Shown: piece by piece, positions 10,644-17,906 of the stretch
Layout: each line of letters starts with the position of its first letter
Numbering within the stretch: the first letter of the stretch is position 1
DNA from: Aurantiochytrium sp. KH105
Taxonomy: Eukaryota; Sar; Bigyra; Thraustochytrida; Thraustochytriidae
Reading direction: 5' to 3'
DNA: 64,000 bases
Assembly: GCA_003116975.1 (NCBI GenBank)
Contig: BGKB01000024.1
Span: 310,001-374,000, forward strand
Notes under the pieces: model-generated
What the model saw: the letters and a program-made list of their open reading frames with translations, nothing else
Databases searched by the model: none
What the model was told of the DNA's origin: nothing
Made by a program: the position numbers and the translations under genes

Positions 10644-12326
10644 ATGATGCTGGTGCCTCAGAGACTCTCGCGCGCGGTGCTGCTGCTGCTAGTGATCGTC
10701 GTAGCCGGCGTCACGACGACATCTTGCGGTCGTCTGGCACGTGGTGAAAAACCGAACATTGTCATGATCGTCATCGATAGCCTTGGATACGCGGATCTTG
10801 GTTTTCGCAACGACAAGGAGATCGACACGCCCAACCTCGATGCCCTTGCGGATCGAGGGCTCAAGCTAGAGCGATACTATGTACACACCGCTTGCTCTCC
10901 AAGCCGCGCCGCTCTCATGACAGGACGCTATGCGCACCATACCGGCGTCCACGACTCCTTTGAGGCTAGCTCAAACCTCGCTGTTGAATCTGACGAAGTC
11001 TTCCTCAGCGAGCAACTCAAAGATGTAGGCTATGCGACCCACATGATCGGGAAGTGGCACCTCGGACATCACAAGTGGGAGTACTTGCCCACATATCGCG
11101 GGTTTGATTCATTTTACGGTTTCCTCACTGACGGAGGCTGCTATTACATGGGTCGCAGTATTTGCGACTTCAAAACCTATCGGATTTGGTTTCACTATCT
11201 CGAAATGAATGCACCCAAGTGCAATGTCGAATCATGTGTGCGCATACCCTGGGAGGCGCAGAACCAGTACTCGACGGAAAATCTCAGCAACAAAGCAGTG
11301 CAGGCCATTTCGCGCCATGCCGAGAGCTTCAGCGACAAACCGCTATTTCTCTACCTTGCCTATCAAGGCGTAGCTGCAGGCTTTCCCCAGCCGAACCAAG
11401 TGCCGCCCCATTTCGCAGAGCCGTACAAAAAGCGCATCAAGTCGCCAACGCGCCGACAATTCGCTGCCATGCTCTCTGCGCTCGATCAAGGGATTGGCAA
11501 CGTTACACACGCACTCCAGCTGAATGGCTTCAATGACGACAATACGCTCATCATCATCTCTACCGACACCGGCGGGCCCGTCAATACAGAGGACGCTGTA
11601 GGAAGCAGTAATGAGCCTCTCCGGGGCGGCAGACATTCGCTCTTTGAAGGCGGTGTCCGTGGAACTGCCTTTCTCGCAGGATATGGAGTTTCTACCAAGA
11701 ACCGCTCCGTCTATAAAGGCCTCATGCACATTGCCGACTGGTTTGCTACAATTGCGGATGTGGCAGGATTCCCGATCAACTCCTCTAAGCGCCTCGACAG
11801 CCTTTCCCATTGGACACATCTCTCGGGAAGCGCTCTCGACACAACGTCCGCAGTCCGTTCAGAGGTTGTGCTCGGCAACGTCTCCGAGAGCTACGGGACT
11901 GGATTTGCGATGATCGTCGACGAGCAAGGCACGAACGATGAGAGCGCGGCGGGTGGACCCAAACAGTGGAAGATTGTGGCGGGGTCCGCCGGTTATCCCT
12001 TTACGTGGTCTGACAGCGATCCGCAGCCTCATCAGAGAGAAAAGGGTTATCAGCCTCCTTCTTCCAAGCCTTGCAAGCACGGATACTGTCTCTACGAGCT
12101 CTTGTCGGATCCGTACGAGCAGAACGATCTCGCTTCGGACCCTGCATACACGAACGTTCTTGCCAACTTGCGCACAAAGCTTTATGCCGAGCTCGAAACC
12201 TCGCACACGATCGTACCAGACTGCACCAAAGCCCCCGTTGAAAAGTACGAGCAGCACGTTGTTCATGTATGGTACCCGTATTGTGACGACACCTCTCACA
12301 GTACTTTTCCAACCATTACAATTTAG
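10644..12326 (+). CDS. Secreted sulfatase-family protein, probable pseudoenzyme
   Basis: 560 aa, ATG start, hydrophobic signal peptide at residues about 10-26. The fold is that of type I sulfatases, closest in layout to arylsulfatase B. The formylglycine motif CSPSR is intact (Cys84), as are the first metal Asp (Asp45), Lys137-Trp-His139 (GKWHLG) and Asp308. Compared with ARSB and with its tandem neighbour, four active-site positions are changed: the second Asp of the DD pair is Ser46, the His of the QxVH segment is Ala244, the Asn after Asp308 is Thr309, and the Lys of RGGK is Arg330. The family uses these for Ca2+ and sulfate binding, so I infer reduced or lost sulfatase activity, perhaps a binding or regulatory role. 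The frame is intact and not decaying. AATAAA at 12467-12472 lies downstream. Confidence 0.9.
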   Translation: MMLVPQRLSRAVLLLLVIVVAGVTTTSCGRLARGEKPNIVMIVIDSLGYADLGFRNDKEIDTPNLDALADRGLKLERYYVHTACSPSRAALMTGRYAHHTGVHDSFEASSNLAVESDEVFLSEQLKDVGYATHMIGKWHLGHHKWEYLPTYRGFDSFYGFLTDGGCYYMGRSICDFKTYRIWFHYLEMNAPKCNVESCVRIPWEAQNQYSTENLSNKAVQAISRHAESFSDKPLFLYLAYQGVAAGFPQPNQVPPHFAEPYKKRIKSPTRRQFAAMLSALDQGIGNVTHALQLNGFNDDNTLIIISTDTGGPVNTEDAVGSSNEPLRGGRHSLFEGGVRGTAFLAGYGVSTKNRSVYKGLMHIADWFATIADVAGFPINSSKRLDSLSHWTHLSGSALDTTSAVRSEVVLGNVSESYGTGFAMIVDEQGTNDESAAGGPKQWKIVAGSAGYPFTWSDSDPQPHQREKGYQPPSSKPCKHGYCLYELLSDPYEQNDLASDPAYTNVLANLRTKLYAELETSHTIVPDCTKAPVEKYEQHVVHVWYPYCDDTSHSTFPTITI

Positions 12327-12466
12327 CGCCAGCAACTAAACTACTTTTTCCCTAAAGCACAAAGTTGACTCACTGTCATACATGTGAACGATGCATATCT
12401 TGTATGAAGTTACTTGCCTCCGCCCCGTTTCCCTCTCTGGATGGAGTCTTTCGTCTCGCTATGAGT

Positions 12467-12472
12467 AATAAA
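12467..12472 (+). terminator. Possible polyadenylation signal
   Basis: AATAAA 140 bases after the first sulfatase stop. Sequence match only. Confidence 0.35.
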
Positions 12473-12606
12473 AGAGGCAGATCTTTCGTGTCTGGTAGGC
12501 CTGTACTATGCCTAGTATAGGCCTGCCCTTGTGTTAGTGGCGGTTGATTCTTCGATCGTCGGAAAGGCGATCCTGCAGATCTTGCTTGATTCCGGGCAAA
12601 CGCGCC

Positions 12607-12635
12607 CGCTCGCTCGCTCGCTCGTTCGCTCGCTC
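12607..12635. repeat. CGCT tetranucleotide repeat
   Basis: Tandem CGCT with one CGTT variant, just upstream of the second sulfatase. Confidence 0.8.
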
Positions 12636-12744
12636 GGACAGATCTCTGCGCCGCTCACGGGAACCTGCGCTCGTTACAAGGCCTCGGCAAGTAGCCTCAC
12701 GCAGCGGAGCAGGTGGTGAGTGAGTAAGACCTGCAAGAGTGAAG

Positions 12745-14400
12745 ATGCATCGCGGTCCAGAACCGCGTCCCACGAGTCGGTCCACGGCGACGCTGCTGCT
12801 GCTCGCGCTTGCGGTGTTAGCAAGCTACTGCGCTGGTCTTCACACTGAGATAAACAGGGATACAAATGCTACGAAAAAGCCCAACATCATCTTTATGCTC
12901 GTCGACGACCTTGGATATGCAGACATTGGATACCGCAACGACAATGAGATCGACACACCTCATCTCAACTCAATTGTGGCACGTGGCCTTGACCTCGAAC
13001 GCTACTATGTGCATTGCGTGTGCTCACCAAGCCGTGGCGCCCTCATGACGGGGCGATTTGCTCACCACCTGGGTCTGCACAATTGGTTGTGGCCCGCCAA
13101 TAATATTGCCGTCGAACTCGACGAAGTTTTCCTTCCCGAAAAACTCAAAGAGGTTGGCTACAAAACGCACATGATTGGTAAATGGCACCTAGGGCATCAC
13201 AAATGGGGCTACACGCCCAACTATCGGGGATTCGATACTTACTACGGATACTACACGGGCGGCGGAGACTACTACATGGGTCTTTGCGACACCCAGCGTC
13301 TCTGGTTCCAGTACCTTGACGCCAAAAAGCCCAAATGCAGCGACGAACCATCGTGCGTCCGGATTCCTTGGGAAGCGCAAGGCCGCTACTCGACCGAGGT
13401 TTTTGGCGAGAAGGCAGTCGAAATCATCGACAATCACAACACTTCGGAACCTTTGTTCCTCTACCTCGCCTTTCAGGCCGTGCATGCGGGATTCTTTCAG
13501 CCCGACCAAGTTCCGCCACGTTACGTTGAACCGTACGAGAATCGCATTCCGCCAGGCAAGCGTAGGCAATTTGCTGGCATGCTTTCGGCCGTTGACATGG
13601 CCGTCGGAAAGGTGCTCGAGGCGCTCGAGCGCAACGAGTTCACCGATGATAACACCCTCATCATTGTGTCCACAGACAATGGTGGACCTGTCTTTGTTGG
13701 CGATGGCGTCGGCAGTCGCAATACGCCTTTCCGTGGCGGCAAGCACGCTCTGTACGAGGGTGGAGTGCGTGGCGTCGCCTTCATCGCTGGCTATGGCATT
13801 CAGCAGCGTGGCGGTACCTACTCTGGGCTCATGCACATTAGCGACTGGTTTGCGACCCTGGCCGATGTTGCAGGCTATTCGCTTGATACGAAAAAGCCAC
13901 TCGACGGTGTATCGCATTGGGAACGCCTTTCCGCCCCGCCGGGCAAGACATTTGATGGACCTGCATTGCGTACAAAGGTCGTTCTGGGCAACGTCTCGGA
14001 TCACGGCATCGGCTTCGGTGTTCTCTATGACGACGAGGATGGAAAGACGTGGAAGATTATCACGGGAACACCTGGCTACCCTCCCTTTCTTAGTGATGAG
14101 GCCCCAGACCTACTCCACGGTGATAAAGGAAAACCGTGTCATAATGGCTTTTGCCTTTTCGAGATTCAATCTGACCCCATTGAGCAATACGACCTTGCGC
14201 TCAATGCCTCATACGCCTCCAAGCTGGACGAGATGCGTAAGCGTCTTCTCGAAGAATGGGCCACGGCTCATCATCTCGTTCCTGATTGCGACATTCAACC
14301 CATTCCCAAGTTTGAGGAGCATGTTCATTACGCCTGGTGGCCCTACTGCGACAAAGATGGCTCGCCCCTTGGAAATAATGCGATTTTGCAAGAAAAGTAG
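12745..14400 (+). CDS. Secreted type I sulfatase (arylsulfatase B-like)
   Basis: Hydrolyses sulfate esters in the secretory/extracellular space by family assignment; substrate unknown. The open frame begins at a GTG (12739), but the ATG at 12745 gives 551 aa with a clear signal peptide (TLLLLALAVLASYCAGL). All expected active-site residues are present: Asp54-Asp55, formylglycine Cys93 in CSPSR, Lys146 and His148 in GKWHLG, His247, Asp311-Asn312 in STDNGGP, and Lys333. Numbering is close to human ARSB. It is the intact tandem paralogue of the preceding altered sulfatase, with which it shares long stretches such as YRGFD and RIPWEAQ. It would need a formylglycine-generating enzyme encoded elsewhere. 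Confidence 0.93.
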   Translation: MHRGPEPRPTSRSTATLLLLALAVLASYCAGLHTEINRDTNATKKPNIIFMLVDDLGYADIGYRNDNEIDTPHLNSIVARGLDLERYYVHCVCSPSRGALMTGRFAHHLGLHNWLWPANNIAVELDEVFLPEKLKEVGYKTHMIGKWHLGHHKWGYTPNYRGFDTYYGYYTGGGDYYMGLCDTQRLWFQYLDAKKPKCSDEPSCVRIPWEAQGRYSTEVFGEKAVEIIDNHNTSEPLFLYLAFQAVHAGFFQPDQVPPRYVEPYENRIPPGKRRQFAGMLSAVDMAVGKVLEALERNEFTDDNTLIIVSTDNGGPVFVGDGVGSRNTPFRGGKHALYEGGVRGVAFIAGYGIQQRGGTYSGLMHISDWFATLADVAGYSLDTKKPLDGVSHWERLSAPPGKTFDGPALRTKVVLGNVSDHGIGFGVLYDDEDGKTWKIITGTPGYPPFLSDEAPDLLHGDKGKPCHNGFCLFEIQSDPIEQYDLALNASYASKLDEMRKRLLEEWATAHHLVPDCDIQPIPKFEEHVHYAWWPYCDKDGSPLGNNAILQEK

Positions 14401-14463
14401 AACGGGCTCTCATTGTAGGCTCTTCAAGCATAAATAACAATGAAAAAAGGGATAGGCCTTCGC

Positions 14464-14483
14464 GCTCTCTCTCTCTCTCTCTC
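14464..14483. repeat. CT dinucleotide repeat
   Basis: Short (CT)n tract between the second sulfatase and the Rpr2-like gene; pyrimidine-rich promoter-proximal DNA. Confidence 0.7.
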
Positions 14484-14576
14484 TTTTCGCACCAGCTTGC
14501 CCCTTTGCTTGTCGTCACACAACTTCAATGCTAAAATCTGGTTGTTGGTGGTCATTGTCTTGGCGGCGAGCGTGCA

Positions 14577-15596
14577 ATGGCTACAGCGCGCAAGCAACAG
14601 GGCGCCATCGCGCTGGAGGCTTGGCGCGGCCTGTGCGTGCCGACCGCCACCAGCGAGCCCACGCTTGACAAACTCCGAGGTGATGGAGGCAAAAGACGAC
14701 ATGGGTCACAGCGGGTGGACCGTGCGCGTCCTAAAGCCCCAGGCGCTGTGACTTCTTCTCGAGACTCCGTGGCGGCATCGAGGGAACAAGACGAAAGCGT
14801 GGGAGATGTGGCACTAGGGCCACGTGCCGCGGCGCTTGCCGTTCTCGGCCATGTAGCCGTGCGAGCAGCGACCAGGCCATTTGGGTTCTTTTCTCCAACG
14901 CTCTTCAACAAAGATGAAAACGATGACGCAGCCAAGCAAAGCAGAAAACGACCTCGAGACCGACCCTCCACGAGTGTTGGTGAGAACGAAAATCACGCAA
15001 GTGCAGACGAAAAGTTTACTGCCACGCCAAGAGCATGCCAAGGCTGCTGGACCCTCCTCGTGCCAGGAGAATCGTGCTCTCTGCGCACAGAGCCACAGCG
15101 AACGCCCAAACGCTTGTGCGCAGAAAAGGGCGGTGGGCGTGCTATTCTTGTCGCATCGTGCCACGTGTGTGGCGCGCACACGGTTCTGGGCAGAGGTCCT
15201 ACACGAAAGGAAAAGAAATGGTTTCGCCAAGAGGCCGCCGACCCAACGAAAGCTCGAAAGCGGCATCGCCGCGGTGCCAAGACCCCCCGTGGACAGCAGC
15301 AAAAGAAGACACCTGCGAATTCGCAGTCTTCATCAGAAGTCCGCGTCGCTGCTGCCAAAGCACTTGGCGTGCTCGCTGCATCGCAAGCCGCCAGAGCTCA
15401 TGGTGGTGATTCTCTCTTGGATCGCCTTAGTCGCAACAAACAGCAACGATCTATCACAGCATCTTTGACATCTGCGCGCACGAATACAAGTGCAAGTACA
15501 AGCGCAAGCGCAAATGCTTCAAAGCCCGCCGCGAGCCAAACAAAACCTCCTTCAACACTACAGTCTTTTTTCGCTGCACTCAATCGCGGCAAGTGA
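14577..15596 (+). CDS. Rpr2/Rpp21/Snm1-like zinc-ribbon protein
   Basis: 339 aa from an ATG. A central pair of CxxC knuckles (Cys154-Cys157 and Cys195-Cys198), with LVPGESCSLR after the first and CHVCGAHTVLGRG at the second, fits the Rpr2 zinc ribbon found in protein subunits of RNase P/MRP, which process tRNA and rRNA precursors. The flanks are basic, low-complexity and Ser/Thr/Ala rich. The last 15 residues contain STLQSFF, resembling a PCNA-interacting (PIP) box without its leading Gln. The N-terminal region does not match strongly. The assignment rests on the Cys spacing and LVPG context, so it is moderate. Its start lies 176 bases after the second sulfatase stop, same strand. Confidence 0.55.
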   Translation: MATARKQQGAIALEAWRGLCVPTATSEPTLDKLRGDGGKRRHGSQRVDRARPKAPGAVTSSRDSVAASREQDESVGDVALGPRAAALAVLGHVAVRAATRPFGFFSPTLFNKDENDDAAKQSRKRPRDRPSTSVGENENHASADEKFTATPRACQGCWTLLVPGESCSLRTEPQRTPKRLCAEKGGGRAILVASCHVCGAHTVLGRGPTRKEKKWFRQEAADPTKARKRHRRGAKTPRGQQQKKTPANSQSSSEVRVAAAKALGVLAASQAARAHGGDSLLDRLSRNKQQRSITASLTSARTNTSASTSASANASKPAASQTKPPSTLQSFFAALNRGK

Positions 15597-16598
15597 GCAG
15601 GTCTCGTTTTGGCTTTCGACACTTTGTTCATACGAAACGTATGCACCTGTAGAGTTGCCTGACTCCTAACGACTCGCCTTTTCAACCATATCTTGTACAA
15701 TTGCTTGATCCTGTTGTTTTTTCATGCCTCTCGACAAGTACGTTTCTTTTCTTTTCTTTTCTTTTCTTTTTTCGTTTTCTACATTTTTCTCGGATAGAAT
15801 TTTAACGGAGCACCTCATCGTTGCTTTGTTTCCCATCATCTACCTTTTGTCTCTGACGCCTTGCTTGCCGCACGCACATGAACCTCAACTACGAAGCCTA
15901 CACAAACGAGCGCAATGCCGTCACGCATTCATGAAATCTACGCTCACTGCTAGATTTAAGACCTAGGCCATGGCCAAAGCTATCATGCAAGGCCCTAGCC
16001 ATGAACCCATGCAGTTCATCTGAAACCACCGTCCTCCCGTATTCTCCCCGCGCCGCACTCACGGCCATCATCCACCAGCGCGTGCGTCACCTTTCTTTCC
16101 CTCGTTTCCCCACAGCAAAATTACTCCGTCCACTTCTTCTTCGTCGCAGACCGTCCTCCCTCCCATCGTTCCGGGCCAAGCCTCCCTCCAGACCGCGGGA
16201 GCCGCGAGCGGCCGCGGCCTCGGCCCTCCTCGCTCGCACGCAGCTGCAGCACGAGCGCGGGCTTCCTTGCGTCCTCCCTCGCCGCGCCGGGCCGCTAGAT
16301 TCTGGGAGCGCGACGCAAGTCCCCGAGCGAGCGCGTGCAGGCGCCGACCGTAGTAACGCTAGTATAACTGTAGCCAGTGGTCGGGCCGAGTCGTAGCACG
16401 CAAGCAGACGGTGCGTGACGCCAGCAGAGCGGAGCGGAGCAGAGCAGAGCAGAGCCCTTTCTGCCGAGGCAGCGCGCGCGGGCGGCGGTTCGCGTCTGCC
16501 GGAGGGCCCCGGCGGACGGCCCGGAGGCGCCGCGGGCGGGCTTGCTTGGGCTTGCCTGGGATCGGGGCGGAGCGGAGCGCTTGGAATTGCCCGGGACG
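15597..16598. other. Intergenic region with CTTTT repeat
   Basis: About 1 kb. The left part is T-rich, with a (CTTTT)n run near 15745-15770. The right part is C/G-rich, probably promoter and 5' leader of the two-TM protein. An open frame from 16001 is low complexity (Arg/Pro/Ser) and I do not call it. Confidence 0.5.
15745..15770. repeat. CTTTT pentanucleotide repeat
   Basis: Five tandem units in intergenic DNA. Confidence 0.8.
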
Positions 16599-17285
16599 AT
16601 GAGCCTTAGACCGCCTCACGCGAGCTCGCAGGTGACCCCGGAACAGCTGGACACGGTGGAGAGGGTGGCGCAGTTCCTGGAGACGGCGCGCGTCGCATGG
16701 GCGAGTCTTGTCGCCGCGTCTATCTTTGGCGCAGGTGCCATTGGGTTCTACTCGTGCATGGCCGTGTACCCGAACACGACGCTCTTCGAGGCCCTGGGTA
16801 ACATCAGCCTGACGGTGCTGCTGCTCTTCACGACCATCTTCTCGTATCGCCAGGAGCGAGCGCAGCTTCGCATGGCGCTCCTCGTGGCTGGACAAAGGCA
16901 CAGCGTCTCAAGATCTTTTGTCCTTGAGACTGTCCTCAAGTGGCGCCAAAATGCCAAACGATTTCCTATTGCGGCAAACCCGTCTTCCTTCCGCCACCTC
17001 TTGACTAACTATTCCGAGCCCGACGACGGCGATGCCGCGGGGGGAGAAATCGATGGCGATGACGAGAACGACTCTCAAGAGAATGGATATTCCTGGGAGT
17101 CTGTCTACAACAAGATCATGGCACTATTGGGATTTGCAGAGGGAGCCAACGACGGAAAGACCTTTGCAGGTCGCGAGATTCACCCCAGCGCACGGAGCGC
17201 GCCGCACATTCCAGAGGATGCCATGTTCGATCTCGAGGCGCAGCTTGAAACCCAAAGAAGGCCCTCCTCATCTCGTGGTCCATGA
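16599..17285 (+). CDS. Orphan protein with two predicted TM segments
   Basis: Not recognised. The open frame starts at a TTG (16542); the first ATG is at 16599, giving 228 aa. Two hydrophobic segments are visible near residues 33-58 (SLVAASIFGAGAIGFYSCMA) and 65-85 (ISLTVLLLFTTIFSY), followed by a soluble tail of about 130 residues with a Asp/Glu/Gly-rich stretch and a polar C-terminus. A hairpin membrane protein with a cytosolic tail is plausible. The codon pattern and the sharp stop support a real gene. Confidence 0.6.
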   Translation: MSLRPPHASSQVTPEQLDTVERVAQFLETARVAWASLVAASIFGAGAIGFYSCMAVYPNTTLFEALGNISLTVLLLFTTIFSYRQERAQLRMALLVAGQRHSVSRSFVLETVLKWRQNAKRFPIAANPSSFRHLLTNYSEPDDGDAAGGEIDGDDENDSQENGYSWESVYNKIMALLGFAEGANDGKTFAGREIHPSARSAPHIPEDAMFDLEAQLETQRRPSSSRGP

Positions 17286-17906
17286 CGTTGGCCGCTTCTT
17301 TTGCTGGCAAATGAATTGCTGGCACCTGTTAGATTTTGAAAAGGAAAAAGTGACAAAATCGTGAGAGAGTATGGTGCATAACGCTACGCTTCGCGAACAT
17401 TGTCGACCAACAAAATGCGCATGGTTACAAAATACGGACGAAGACGATTTTCCGTTGCCGACTCTTTTGCGCTTCTGACCTCTAACGATAAGCCCGATCA
17501 TACTGTTGTTTTGTGCTCCAATTTTACTGTTGTCACGTGCTCTACTTATGCTGTCATTTTGTGCTCACGCGGTGTTGGCGTCGTCGCGACTGTTCGGCAT
17601 TGAATTCAATGGCAATTCGTCAAGACCTGCAAGAAAGGAGAAGCTTTTGGCTCTCTCCATCGCAGGCTTTTTGACTCCTTGGCCCTCGCGAAAACAATTT
17701 TTTTCCAAGGTTAAGTTGCAGCGTTGATGTTCAGCTTAAAATCGAAATTCTACGCCTAGCCTGCGAAAGTTGCGACGACCGTGGCCGCAACAGATCACCA
17801 CGACAATGACAAAACATGGCAGGCACCTGAAATTCAATTGGGTGTCCCATTGACTGGCCCCGCCGCCACGACGACCCAATAAATCTCTGACCCGCGTGCG
17901 AGGACC
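17286..17906. other. Intergenic region upstream of the NSUN2-like gene
   Basis: About 620 bases of moderate composition, less GC-rich than the flanking genes. No gene seen; presumably the 3' UTR of the upstream gene and the promoter of the methyltransferase. Confidence 0.5.

Larger units (their letters stand above)
12327..12744 (+). other. Intergenic region between the tandem sulfatases
   Basis: About 420 bases. It contains the AATAAA at 12467-12472 as a possible cleavage signal for the first sulfatase, and a (CGCT)n run near 12607-12635 upstream of the second. No coding region is visible. Confidence 0.5.
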
